Counted from the first letter of the stretch, positions 19,656 through 28,308 are shown. The stretch is DNA of 39,063 nt from Pseudomonadota bacterium (GCA_002747455.1 PDPG01000024.1:1-39063); one strand, 5' to 3'. The notes: generated by a model not told the origin, from the sequence alone. Numbers and translations are program-made.

Positions 19656-20250
19656 GTCGCCGGTTCGCACGCCTTGGCATCGTGTTCCGCTGAGCTGGAA
19701 GTTTCTGGCGGTTTGTATTAGCTCATTGGGCTTATTCCTTTGTGATGATTTACTGGTGCAGCTCATTGCCTTATGTGTCTGTGTTGGCCTGTATTTCGTG
19801 GGTGGTAAACGCTTTTTTAGTACAGGTTTTAAGCGGATTTGGTTTTTATGGCCAATGGCGCTCATTATTTTTATTTGGCACGCCATTACCGATACCACCT
19901 TGCAAGGCATAAGCATTGTGCTGAGGCTGGTCACCATCGTGGCCTTGTCTAATTTAATGACGATGACATCCAGACTAACTGACCTGATTGCGCTCGCTCA
20001 CCGTGCCATGTTGCCGCTCAGAAAATTAGGCATCAGTACTCGACCAATTGAAATGGCGATTGCATTGGTGGTGCGCTTTACGCCGATATTAATTGAAAAA
20101 GGAACGAAGCTGACAGAGGCTTGGCGACTGCGAGCTACCTCCCGCCCTAGCTGGCGGTTGATTTTCCCCTTGACCATCGTGGCAATTGATGATGCTGAGC
20201 GGGTGGCTGAAGCATTAAAAGCTCGTGGTGGCGCACGAACCAAGCCATAA
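19642..20250 (+). CDS. bioN: Biotin ECF transporter transmembrane subunit BioN (EcfT)
   Basis: The 202-aa membrane protein has four or five helices (for example LAVCISSLGLFLCDDLLVQLIALCVCVGLYFVG and FLWPMALIIFIWHAITD). The EcfT coupling helices are represented by the Ala-Arg-Gly-type motifs EAWRLRATSRP and EALKARGGARTKP near the C-terminus, which contact the ATPase. BioN is the compact EcfT of dedicated biotin transporters, and the length fits. It overlaps bioM by 14 nt and lies 56 nt upstream of bioY. Confidence 0.9.
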   Translation: MLSFESPVRTPWHRVPLSWKFLAVCISSLGLFLCDDLLVQLIALCVCVGLYFVGGKRFFSTGFKRIWFLWPMALIIFIWHAITDTTLQGISIVLRLVTIVALSNLMTMTSRLTDLIALAHRAMLPLRKLGISTRPIEMAIALVVRFTPILIEKGTKLTEAWRLRATSRPSWRLIFPLTIVAIDDAERVAEALKARGGARTKP

Positions 20251-20306
20251 CCGAATTTTTTATCACGCACAATTTTCATAACACACGACAGAGGATAGTA
20301 GAGCAG

Positions 20307-20861
20307 ATGGAAAGAAATGTTGTATTTATCGCACTTTTTGCGGCACTGATTGCGGCGCTGGGACTGATTCCCAAACTGACATTGGCTTTTGGAGTTCCCA
20401 TTACCGCACAGAGTTTGGGGGTTATGCTGTGTGGTACGATTCTTGGAGCAAAGCGCGGTGCACTGGCTGTACTGTTATTTTTGGGTCTTACCCTAATCGG
20501 CTTGCCATTATTATCCGGCGGTCGTGGTGGTATTGGGCTATTGGCAACGCCTTCGGTTGGCTTTCTGATTGGCTGGCCGATTTCAGCATTTGTGACCGGC
20601 TGGATTGTTGAGCGTGTTAGAACTCCTGCCTTAGCCGTTGTTGCCACGATTGCATCGGTGATTGGCTGCATCATTGTCATGTATATCTTCGGTATTGTTG
20701 GCATGGCTTACACCTTGGATAAGCCAATGCTGGGTGCTGCCAAACTAGTGACGGCCTTTATTCCCGGTGATGTCATCAAAGCGGTATTGGCTGGTTTGAT
20801 AACTGCGGCACTGTTTAAAGCCAGACCAGATAGCGTCTTTTCGCGTCATGAAGCTGACTGA
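20307..20861 (+). CDS. bioY: Biotin transporter substrate-binding subunit BioY
   Basis: The 184-aa S-component has six hydrophobic segments and the BioY family pattern: ALIAALGLIPKLTLAFGVPITAQSLGVMLCGTILGAKRGALAVLLFLGLTLIGLPLLSGGRGG, then GFLIGWPISAFVTGW and the C-terminal FIPGDVIKAVLAGLI, which is nearly diagnostic for BioY. It binds biotin in the membrane and, with BioM and BioN, forms the high-affinity importer. A GAG-rich ribosome site lies before ATG 20307. The stop overlaps the nitroreductase start by 14 nt. Confidence 0.95.
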   Translation: MERNVVFIALFAALIAALGLIPKLTLAFGVPITAQSLGVMLCGTILGAKRGALAVLLFLGLTLIGLPLLSGGRGGIGLLATPSVGFLIGWPISAFVTGWIVERVRTPALAVVATIASVIGCIIVMYIFGIVGMAYTLDKPMLGAAKLVTAFIPGDVIKAVLAGLITAALFKARPDSVFSRHEAD

Positions 20862-21534
20862 AATAGAAACAGTATTAAATCGGCGTCGATCGGTTCGGGC
20901 TTATTTGCCCGATCCGGTGGCTCGGGAAACGCTGGAGGTACTGCTGAAAATTGCTCGACGTGCGCCCAGTGGTGGCAATTTACAGCCGGGTTGTTTTCAT
21001 GTGTTGACTGGTGAGGCGTTAACGGGCTTGGTTGAGCAGTTGGTGCAGGCAAGCGATATACAGCGTGAACCGGTAGCTGAGTATTCCTACTTTCCCAAAA
21101 AAATGGCCAGGCACCTGCGGGCGCGCCAGTTTGGGGCAGGGCGGGCGCTTTACCAGGCACTTGGCATCGAACGTAAAGATAAGGCGGCAAGGAATGCACA
21201 GTTCGCATTGAACTACCGCTTTTTTGACGCACCGGTTGGCATTGTCGTGACCATTGACCCAAGCATGGGGAAAGGCTGCTTTATGGACTTGGGAATGGCC
21301 ATTATGAGCCTGTTTGCCAGTGCAGAAAGTCGGGGATTAAGCAGTACCGGCATTGGCGCTTTGGCTAATTATGCGGACATCGCGCACGATTATCTGCAAC
21401 TGCCAGACAATGAAATGGTGGTGTGTGGTATCGCACTGGGCTATGCCGATACTCAACATCCGGTCAATACTGTTGTGACAGAACGTGAGCCGCTGGAGAA
21501 TTTCACGATGTTTTATGGTTTTGATGACAAGTGA
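20848..21534 (+). CDS. Nitroreductase-family flavoprotein coupled to bioY
   Basis: The 228-aa protein has the FMN-binding N-terminus of nitroreductases (LNRRRSVRAYLPDPV, then APSGGNLQPGCFHVLTG), the central DAPVGIVVTIDPSMGKGCFMDLGMAIMSL segment and the C-terminal GIALGYADTQHPVNTVVTERE motif. Members reduce nitro groups, quinones or enones with NAD(P)H. The physiological substrate is unknown. The 14-nt overlap with bioY indicates co-translation with the biotin importer, so it may serve biotin-related or redox metabolism. That link is inference from context. Confidence 0.88.
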   Translation: MKLTEIETVLNRRRSVRAYLPDPVARETLEVLLKIARRAPSGGNLQPGCFHVLTGEALTGLVEQLVQASDIQREPVAEYSYFPKKMARHLRARQFGAGRALYQALGIERKDKAARNAQFALNYRFFDAPVGIVVTIDPSMGKGCFMDLGMAIMSLFASAESRGLSSTGIGALANYADIAHDYLQLPDNEMVVCGIALGYADTQHPVNTVVTEREPLENFTMFYGFDDK

Positions 21535-21632
21535 TTTACCAACATTGGCCCAACTCAGCAATTAATAAGTGGCAGATGCACACTTAGATTTACAGGCTCG
21601 GCGATAAACCACACAATATTCAGGTACTTGTG

Positions 21633-22763
21633 TCACTCCAGATACTCCACCACAAGCGCCGTTCCTAGCCCGCCAGCCGCCGCAATAGCCGCCAAGCCAA
21701 TCCCACCGCCATTATGCTGTAATTCCGTGAAAAGACGGCTGATTAAAATCGCACCGGATGCTCCAATCGGATGTCCCCTCGATAGTGCGCCACCTCCTAA
21801 ATTACAAATCTCAGGTTTGATGCCACTTTGTTGAATGCAGGCAATCGCTTGTACCGCGTACGCTTCCATAATTTCGGCACATTGCAAGTCCTCCGCCTTG
21901 ATACCAGCATCACGCAAGGCTGCCCGAATCGCTGGTACAGGTGCCAGGCCTGGCAGGAAAGGGTCAGCACCTACGGTACAGCCGGAGAGAATCCGTAACT
22001 TGGGTTTGGGGTATTGTTCTGCAATATCGGCTCCAGCCAGCAAACAGAAGGCAGCACCATCCGCCGCAACAGCGGTATTTGCCGCTGAAATACTGCCAAT
22101 GATTCTGGGGGAACGCTTGCACACGGCGGGCTTTAAGCGACGGGCAAACGAATCGTGGCAAACGCCTTTAATTGACACAATCTCTGCGCGCAGCCGCTCG
22201 TGGGCAGCCAAAGCCTTTTGGTGACTTGCTACGGCCCAGTCATTTTGTTGTTCAAAGCAAATGTCATACCGTTGCGCAATTTCCTCCGCTGCGGCCGACA
22301 TATCAGGGTCGCGTGTGGGCCAAGGGGTAAAGGGTGGCCGCTCATAAGCCTGCCATTGCTCACTGCCCATATCACTCGTTGTGAGTTTACGTAAGCGTTT
22401 GGGGCGACGCGAGTATGATTCAGCACCTCCTGCAATGACCAGCGAAGCGCGTCCTGCACTCAGCATATCGCTACCCACCAACAGCGCATCCAATCCACCA
22501 CAACATTGCCGGTCTATGCTGAGTCCACCGATACGTTCTGCCAAACCCGCCGCCAAGCCAATGAGCCTCGCTGGATTACCGCCAGCACCGAGCGCATTGG
22601 CAACAATGAGTTCATCAATCCGTGCAGGGGAAATGTTGTTATCTGCCAGCAATGCCTGAATGACAGGTGCGCCAAGCTCATGGATGTCCAAATCAGCAAA
22701 CAGTGTGTCACGCGGGACAACGGCAGAGCGTTTAGCGGCGATGATATAATTATGTTGCTTCAT
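21633..22763 (-). CDS. Thiolase-family protein with two altered catalytic positions (YhfS-like)
   Basis: The 376-aa protein keeps the thiolase fold and nucleophile Cys87 (DRQCCGG) plus His331 (SRGHPIGASG). Two other conserved elements differ when aligned to the FadA in this window. The NEAF box reads MEAY (299-302), so its Asn is lost, and the second catalytic Cys is Ala361 (GLAAIAAAGGLG). This suggests altered chemistry, for example acyl transfer or decarboxylation rather than reversible Claisen condensation. Its start overlaps the end of the upstream AMP-ligase gene by 14 nt, so the pair is coupled. A ligase/thiolase pair near a BioY gene recalls Bacillus yhfU-yhfT-yhfS, which is under BirA control; I make that comparison from memory. 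Confidence 0.85.
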   Translation of the reverse strand: MKQHNYIIAAKRSAVVPRDTLFADLDIHELGAPVIQALLADNNISPARIDELIVANALGAGGNPARLIGLAAGLAERIGGLSIDRQCCGGLDALLVGSDMLSAGRASLVIAGGAESYSRRPKRLRKLTTSDMGSEQWQAYERPPFTPWPTRDPDMSAAAEEIAQRYDICFEQQNDWAVASHQKALAAHERLRAEIVSIKGVCHDSFARRLKPAVCKRSPRIIGSISAANTAVAADGAAFCLLAGADIAEQYPKPKLRILSGCTVGADPFLPGLAPVPAIRAALRDAGIKAEDLQCAEIMEAYAVQAIACIQQSGIKPEICNLGGGALSRGHPIGASGAILISRLFTELQHNGGGIGLAAIAAAGGLGTALVVEYLE

Positions 22764-24054
22764 ACAGTGAGCGTACCAGTTCAGTCGCTGCCACCAAGTC
22801 CACCTTGCCCGAGGCCAGCTTGGGCAGTGACTCCACAGGGAAAAGCTTACGAGGTGTGATCAGATTACCAGGTTGCTGGCGCAGTGTTGCCAATAACTCT
22901 TGGCAAATATTATCCGCGGACATTGTTTCACAACTAAGTACCACAAGCCCCATCAGCACTTGGCCGCGCTGGGTGTCAGTTACAGGCACGATAGCGCATT
23001 GCTCAACAGCCGGATTTGCCAGCAATAGCAGCTCAATTTCCTCAGGATGCACCAGTTGATCGGCAATGTTGATACGCCGCGACTGCCTGCCGGATAAAAA
23101 TAAATAGCCTTGTTTATCCTGATAGCCATACTCACCAACACTTAGAAAACCATCACGCCATGTTGCGGCGTATTTGGGTGGCTCAAGGCTGTTGCTAACC
23201 GCATAATCAGTGAATAAATAGGGGCTTTTAACCCAAATTTTTCCTGCCAGGTCGCCATCTGTATCCGGTGGATCAATGCGTATTTGTACCTTGGGGTACG
23301 CCTTTCCCACCGAACCTATGGGCGTATGGTGGTCGCTCAGGGTGATAAAACTGGTTTCCGCCGCCCCGTAAAACTCAATCACGGTGGCGCCGACAAAGGT
23401 TTGATGAACTAAAGCGGCGGTATGGGCATCCAGTTTACCGCCACCGGATAAAATCAGGCGCACGGCAAACCGTTCGGGCACATGATGATGTCGTTGTTTA
23501 CACAGCAAACGCAATTGGGTAGGCGTGGCGTATAAAATGGTCGATTGTAAATGGCTTAATGCCTGCCGTTGGTGGTCTGGCCTTAAATCACTTAAAACAT
23601 GAATATCTGCCCCGATATGAGCGGCTTCAAGTGTGGCGTATAGCGGCGTAGAGTGCGACAGCTTTCCCAATATGGCATAGCTGTCTTCAGGCGTTATTTG
23701 TGCCTGTGTTGTATTGATTTGAAAGCTTGTGATCCAAGAGGCTTGCGTGCGTCGAATACGCTTGGGAGTTCCGGATGAGCCAGAACTGATTGTTTGAAAA
23801 TAGCCATCAGTTTCCTTTTGGGGCGGTATTGTCGCTGAAAATGAGGCATTTTGCGGGTGGATACAAAACGCTCGACGATGCTGGATCGCATATTGCAACG
23901 CAGTAAAGCACGTCACGCTGCAAGCATCGGAAATCAACATGATCTCATGTGGCGTAGCGGTGTTGTCATGCAAGCTATCGAAAGTATGCTGAGTGGCCGA
24001 TTGTGACGGCCAATGTAGGCGGGTGTCGGTATGCCATCGAAAATGGTTCGGCAT
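22750..24054 (-). CDS. Short AMP-binding acyl-CoA synthetase-like protein (YhfT-like)
   Basis: This 434-aa adenylate-forming enzyme has the phosphate loop SSGSSGTPK (90-98), YGAAETS (229-235) and the C-terminal catalytic lysine in LASGKVDL (Lys417). The hinge and core-8 region is unusual: the normal TGD reads VGE (306-308) and the usual GRxDD reads GRQSRR. It is also shorter than typical acyl-CoA ligases because the N-terminal part before the P-loop is reduced. It should activate a carboxylate as an adenylate and then thioester, possibly feeding the adjacent thiolase. It lies 52 nt downstream of the LysE gene and overlaps the thiolase start. Confidence 0.82.
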   Translation of the reverse strand: MPNHFRWHTDTRLHWPSQSATQHTFDSLHDNTATPHEIMLISDACSVTCFTALQYAIQHRRAFCIHPQNASFSATIPPQKETDGYFQTISSGSSGTPKRIRRTQASWITSFQINTTQAQITPEDSYAILGKLSHSTPLYATLEAAHIGADIHVLSDLRPDHQRQALSHLQSTILYATPTQLRLLCKQRHHHVPERFAVRLILSGGGKLDAHTAALVHQTFVGATVIEFYGAAETSFITLSDHHTPIGSVGKAYPKVQIRIDPPDTDGDLAGKIWVKSPYLFTDYAVSNSLEPPKYAATWRDGFLSVGEYGYQDKQGYLFLSGRQSRRINIADQLVHPEEIELLLLANPAVEQCAIVPVTDTQRGQVLMGLVVLSCETMSADNICQELLATLRQQPGNLITPRKLFPVESLPKLASGKVDLVAATELVRSLYEAT

Positions 24055-24106
24055 TATGACTTGCTCGCTATGTGTACACGATGCGGTTTAATCTGCATAG
24101 CTTTAC

Positions 24107-24775
24107 TCAGCTAAGTGCGGATGCACTGGCCAATTTAACAGCAAAGCCCATAAATGCAGCCCCCGTGCCTCCGGCTGACACGGCGCTTAGTTTTTTGCGC
24201 TTGCGAAAGGCTTCAGCTAGATAATTTCCGGCATAGATTAGGGTTGTCAAATAAACCGCACTACAGATTTGTAACGTAACCGCTAGAATCATAAAAGGTA
24301 CGGCTGGACTTGGGTATGCTGGGTCAACAAATTGCATAAAGAATGATAGGAAAAATAAAATCGCTTTGGGGTTTAAAAGACTGACTAGCAACGCCTTGCG
24401 AAAAGGGGCTTCTTTGCCCAGCTTTTGCTCACTGGCCTCATTCATTACGGCTTGCACGTCTTGATGCTTCGGCCATGTTTGTATTGCTGACCAGATTAAC
24501 TTTGCGCCGATATAGGCAAGATAAGCCGCTCCGATATACTGGAGGATACTAAATAACATGGGGTAGGTGGTCAGTAGTGTCACTGCCCCCGCAGCAGTAG
24601 CCAACATTAGAATAAAGTCGCCAAGGAATATACCAAATGCACCCCGCCAGCCCATCTTTACACCTTTCTGGGCGGACAAAGCCAATACGTACAGCGAATT
24701 AGGGCCGGGGAGCAAAATAATCAACACTGTTCCTAATAAATAGGTCATGAAGTTCAGGACACCGAAGGCTTCCAT
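24107..24775 (-). CDS. LysE/RhtB-family amino-acid exporter
   Basis: The 222-aa membrane protein has about six helices and the LysE family hallmark near the N-terminus, LLPGPNSLYVLALSAQKGVKMGWRGAFGIFLGD, plus SLLNPKAILFFLSFFMQFVDP in the middle. It probably exports amino acids or small metabolites. AAGGAA on the minus strand is 7 nt before ATG 24775 but only 2 nt before ATG 24781, so the internal ATG is the better start. It is directly upstream of the AMP-ligase/thiolase pair on the same strand, 52 nt apart. Confidence 0.88.
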   Translation of the reverse strand: MEAFGVLNFMTYLLGTVLIILLPGPNSLYVLALSAQKGVKMGWRGAFGIFLGDFILMLATAAGAVTLLTTYPMLFSILQYIGAAYLAYIGAKLIWSAIQTWPKHQDVQAVMNEASEQKLGKEAPFRKALLVSLLNPKAILFFLSFFMQFVDPAYPSPAVPFMILAVTLQICSAVYLTTLIYAGNYLAEAFRKRKKLSAVSAGGTGAAFMGFAVKLASASALS

Positions 24776-24924
24776 TGGCATATTCCTTTCAAGAGACGGG
24801 CGGATGAAGCCAAACTATCCGATATTGCCTCGCGAAAAGCAATCGACCAATGACCTTGAAATTCACGAATCAGGCCGAATCATCTAGGCTCATGCACGGA
24901 CAACGTGCGACACGGATAATGAAA

Positions 24925-25665
24925 ATGCCAGATACTTCCCTGATTTTATTGCTGTTGATTATTGCAGGAGCGGTTGTTGTTTTTGCTTGGCCACGTTACA
25001 AGCTATCACGCGCAATTGATGAGCCATTCCCTGCAACATGGCGAAAGACATTAATGCACAATCTTCCTGTTTATCGCCGTATGCCGACCGATTTACAAAT
25101 GCAACTCAAACGGCGCATTAAACAGTTTATCCATGAAAAAACCTTTATTGGTTGTGCTGGACAGGAAATCACGGACGAGGTGAAAGTAACCGTCGCGGCC
25201 TCGGCCTGTTTGCTGGTGCTGAATCGGGAGACAGACGTGTATGCTGCACTAAAATACATTTTGATCTACCCAAGTGCGTTTTTGGTACAGCGGGAAACCT
25301 TTGATGAAGCGGGTTTACCGACGAATAGTAATCGTGGCCTGCTGGGTGAGTCGTGGAGTAATGGCAAGGTCGTATTGTCTTGGCAGGATGTGTTACAAGG
25401 CAATAAAAACTTTCACGATGGTGCCAATGTCGCCATTCATGAATTTGCCCATCAGTTAGACCATGAGTCGGGAGCGACCAATGGGGCGCCTTTTATGGGC
25501 AGTGCATCGCGTTCTGAGCAGTGGTCCAAGGTATTTACGGATGAATTTAATCGCTTGCAGCAAGCGGTGTATCAGGGTGATCCCACCTTGATTGATAAAT
25601 ATGGTGCAACCGAGCCTGCGGAGTTTTTCGCGGTAGTGACCGAGACTTTCTTTGAAAAAGCCTGA
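24925..25665 (+). CDS. mtfA: MtfA-like (M90) zinc peptidase, C-terminus frameshifted
   Basis: A membrane-anchored relative of MtfA, the peptidase that binds Mlc in enterobacteria. An N-terminal helix (SLILLLLIIAGAVVVFAW) precedes the M90 domain with zinc motif HEFAH (from His172) and the second ligand region EPAEFFAVVTE. The frame ends at TGA 25663 right after FFEKA. One base off, the sequence continues KPEQMKQQHSALFDELMAYY to a TGA at 25745-25747, matching the normal end of the family. A run of five A (25655-25659), where four would keep frame, explains the shift. The missing 28 or so residues lie after the catalytic core, so activity may survive. Start choice is uncertain: ATGs at 24850, 24892 and 24919 are also in frame, but 24925 has GGA at good spacing. 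Confidence 0.8.
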   Translation: MPDTSLILLLLIIAGAVVVFAWPRYKLSRAIDEPFPATWRKTLMHNLPVYRRMPTDLQMQLKRRIKQFIHEKTFIGCAGQEITDEVKVTVAASACLLVLNRETDVYAALKYILIYPSAFLVQRETFDEAGLPTNSNRGLLGESWSNGKVVLSWQDVLQGNKNFHDGANVAIHEFAHQLDHESGATNGAPFMGSASRSEQWSKVFTDEFNRLQQAVYQGDPTLIDKYGATEPAEFFAVVTETFFEKA

Positions 25666-25747
25666 ACAAATGAAACAGCAGCATTCTGCTTTATTTGATG
25701 AGTTAATGGCATATTACAAGGTTGATCCGCGAGATTGGCAGCATTGA
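25655..25747 (+). pseudogene. Displaced C-terminal end of the mtfA-like gene
   Basis: From the A5 run the +1 frame encodes KPEQMKQQHSALFDELMAYY followed by KVDPRDWQH and a stop at 25745-25747. This has the look of the M90 C-terminus (FFxxPE... then a short helix and a FY/YY pair). It shows that a one-base insertion, true or a sequencing error, cut the gene. Confidence 0.7.
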
Positions 25748-25976
25748 TTTGTTAATAGTCGCTATGATCACTCAATGCTTCCTATCAAACAAGCTTCCTG
25801 CTCAAGCCCTTTGGCATTTTCCTGAATTAGCTCGTGAAGCCGCATGAGCTTGCTTTTAGCAGGAGACCAAGCTTGTAAATCAGGCTCTCAATTGTCGGCG
25901 TAGTGAGTCATGCAGAGAATATTCACGACGGTCACATCTTACCCGGCATCCTCGCTTATGTAGTCACCCCAAGTCA

Positions 25977-26684
25977 TCAATAATACTCACTGCATAGAAA
26001 GGGCTTATCCGCCAACATCTGTTTTTTTATTGATGGAGAGTGTTTTTCTGCATCTTCTGACAATTGCCCTACATAGCCATGAATTGATGGGTCAATAGAG
26101 TCGTCAACAACAGCTACCATGGCTATATCATTGTTGAAACTTGGTTTGGGGGTTTCGGAAATGAGCCAGTCCAAAGAATGCAGGCATCTCATTTTTGTTG
26201 TTTTTATAACCTCGGAGCTAATATCATCAGGTAAAGGTGCGTACATACTAAACATTATTTCCAGCCCTCCTGATGGAAAGCTATTATCTTTGATGTCAGA
26301 AATTAATACTCCTCTACCCCTACTGCTAACTAATACATAAAGCTTGTCATTGATATTTCTGATTATCCAATGAGTGGCGATTCCATGAACCGAGCATTCC
26401 GGAGGTGTTGAGATTAACCACTCATTGGTTTGGTCTCCATCTCCCAGTTCAAAGTATCGGGCCTCTAACTTACAGTCTGATAGTCTATCTGAGCTCAAGG
26501 TATTAGGGCTTGGATTATGCTTTTCATAATCAGCTACAGCAGAAATAACACCTTTTGATGCTTGCTGCCGCTTCATAGTATTATTATTAAAGACGTATGA
26601 AAGATCACCACTACCATTGGCAAAAGAAAGATTGGTTATAAAAAAAAATAAAGCCATTTTAAAAATAATATTCAATTTTTTCAT
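25977..26684 (-). CDS. Exported hypothetical protein, candidate immunity protein
   Basis: The 235-aa protein starts with a signal peptide (MKKLNIIFKMALFFFITNLSFA, cleavage before NGSG). The mature part has four cysteines (in SDCKLE, PPECSV, MRCLH and FLCSEYY), consistent with disulfides in the periplasm. I recognise no family. The gene is AT-rich compared with its flanks. It lies 58 nt downstream of the beta-helix protein gene on the same strand, with a strong terminator between them, so it may have its own promoter or depend on read-through. The order (large unexported protein, then small exported one) fits a periplasm-acting effector followed by its immunity protein. This is inference. Confidence 0.65.
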   Translation of the reverse strand: MKKLNIIFKMALFFFITNLSFANGSGDLSYVFNNNTMKRQQASKGVISAVADYEKHNPSPNTLSSDRLSDCKLEARYFELGDGDQTNEWLISTPPECSVHGIATHWIIRNINDKLYVLVSSRGRGVLISDIKDNSFPSGGLEIMFSMYAPLPDDISSEVIKTTKMRCLHSLDWLISETPKPSFNNDIAMVAVVDDSIDPSIHGYVGQLSEDAEKHSPSIKKQMLADKPFLCSEYY

Positions 26685-26701
26685 TCTACCTTTAATTGTT
26701 T

Positions 26702-26736
26702 AAAAGACACTGGGTATAAATAACCCAGTGTCTTTT
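26702..26736 (-). terminator. Strong terminator hairpin after the beta-helix gene
   Basis: AAAAGACACTGGGT (26702-26715) and its exact complement ACCCAGTGTCTTTT (26723-26736) form a 14-bp perfect stem with a 7-nt loop. The flanking A/T runs make it functional in both directions. It lies 6 nt beyond the stop of the 521-aa protein gene. Confidence 0.85.
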
Positions 26737-26742
26737 GTGAGT

Positions 26743-28308
26743 TTAATTAGTAATTTCTAAGCCACGCAATAAATATTTTTTAAAAATATCCTCCCATTTT
26801 CTTCTATCTATAGTATTGCTAAAAGTAGCACTGATTATATTCCCATGCCTTAGTGCAACTCTTTTTAAAATCCAAACACGTAATAATGTAGATCGCAGCA
26901 TAGATATCGACGTATTTCGCAAAGAGCCATCATTTAAAATCTGGTTTGCCAGACTAACATGATAATTACTACCAATACCACCTAGCCAGTTCCGCAACCC
27001 TTGTAAACCTTCAGGATCATCATTTGCGAAACTGGCTATGGTCGCACTAAACCAAGCACTCTTAAAATCTGCATACCTAAATTCTGTCAAGGCTACAGAA
27101 TCAAGTTTATACTTATCAGGTATGGACTGACGATTATCAATTAAGTTCACACTTTTTTCTGACGTGCTTTTAGTAAAATTAATGATTCCTCTGGAAACAT
27201 TAGCTTTCTCTGAGTTCGGCATGGTGTAGAGCTTATTATTACTATGTTCAACACTACCATAGTTAAGGCTTGTACCATCAAATCCCGTCACATAGACCAG
27301 GCCCTCTCTCAACATGTTCCCTCCTATACGAAAAGGATCAAGCTGAATCACAGGTGTGGGAGTATTAGAAAATTTTAGAAAGTTATTATTGCTAATATTG
27401 CTATTGCTACCTGTCACACCCGTTAGAGTAATTGAGTGACCACCTTGTGTGAGTAGAGTATTATTTTTAATATTTATATCCTTAACCAAACCATCACTCA
27501 TGAAAATTCCTTGAAGTGGGGTTTTATAACCAATTATTTTATTATTGGTAATAGTCAGATTGTTAATCATAGCGCCTGCCATTTGATCAAATGCAGCTTT
27601 ACCATGTGACGTTTTTACTATCTCTTTCTGAGGTATAAGTTGAATAGCATCCCAATGTGCGTTGATATTTTTATCATTATTTGGATTAGGCAGTAAAGCG
27701 CGGTCATCAATCAGGGTGAGGTTATCTAGTGTTATATAACTAGATTGAATCCTGATGAAATCATCTATTTTGTTATCTGTCAGGTTAACTGGTTTATTTA
27801 ATGAAAATGTAAAAGGCTCAGCTTCTGTCGGTTTATCAATATCATAATCAGGGTCCTGATTTTTCTTGTACTTTTGATAGCGAACCAGACTTTCATCATC
27901 AATGGTGTAAAGTGATTTGATGGGCTTATTAATCGTCCTGAAAACATTTTGATCCCTGTCTAGGGTATCCATGTTGGCTTTAGAGTTATTATGATACTTT
28001 TCATATTTAGCGAGTTGTTTTTTGTAATTTTCATACCGCTGTGTTTGAGATTTTAATTTTTTTTGGAGTGCTGCTCGTTTTGCCGAGTCTTGTTCTGCCT
28101 CAATTGATTTTTTTATTTTTTCAAGATAAGCAGGGTAACCCTCTACTCTGGGCTTCAGGTTATTCACCATGGCTGTAGAGTGAGAATAATATCTCCCCTC
28201 ATTGCAAAAGGCGGTCAGGCCTGTACCGGGGCTTGGGTTGCTTAATGGTGAACTAACGGTTGATGCCCGTGAGGCTGCAGTTTTATTTTTAATTATTGCT
28301 GTTGTCAT
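26743..28308 (-). CDS. Beta-helix protein with coiled-coil N-terminus, candidate T6SS effector
   Basis: The 521-aa protein has no signal peptide. Residues about 58-107 are a Lys/Glu-rich coiled coil (AYLEKIKKSIEAEQDSAKRA). Residues about 165-385 have right-handed beta-helix rungs with Asn ladders (MINNLTITNNKIIGY, VKDINIKNNTLL, NSNISNNNFLKF) and an AHWDAIQLIP motif like carbohydrate-active beta-helix proteins. The last 115 residues are helical and basic (LRSTLLRVWILKRVALRHGN). AT-rich compared with neighbours. I do not recognise a named family. The lack of a signal peptide, the surface-polymer-type fold, the exported partner downstream and a T6SS operon in the same window make a secreted effector possible. 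It could instead be a phage-tail-like or polysaccharide-binding protein. Confidence 0.65.
   Translation of the reverse strand: MTTAIIKNKTAASRASTVSSPLSNPSPGTGLTAFCNEGRYYSHSTAMVNNLKPRVEGYPAYLEKIKKSIEAEQDSAKRAALQKKLKSQTQRYENYKKQLAKYEKYHNNSKANMDTLDRDQNVFRTINKPIKSLYTIDDESLVRYQKYKKNQDPDYDIDKPTEAEPFTFSLNKPVNLTDNKIDDFIRIQSSYITLDNLTLIDDRALLPNPNNDKNINAHWDAIQLIPQKEIVKTSHGKAAFDQMAGAMINNLTITNNKIIGYKTPLQGIFMSDGLVKDINIKNNTLLTQGGHSITLTGVTGSNSNISNNNFLKFSNTPTPVIQLDPFRIGGNMLREGLVYVTGFDGTSLNYGSVEHSNNKLYTMPNSEKANVSRGIINFTKSTSEKSVNLIDNRQSIPDKYKLDSVALTEFRYADFKSAWFSATIASFANDDPEGLQGLRNWLGGIGSNYHVSLANQILNDGSLRNTSISMLRSTLLRVWILKRVALRHGNIISATFSNTIDRRKWEDIFKKYLLRGLEITN

Noticed and set aside
25777..25976. Minus-strand frame starting MTWGDYISEDAG with two in-frame stops, possible gene remnant
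   Set aside because: Two stops in about 66 codons is no better than chance and no family could be named.
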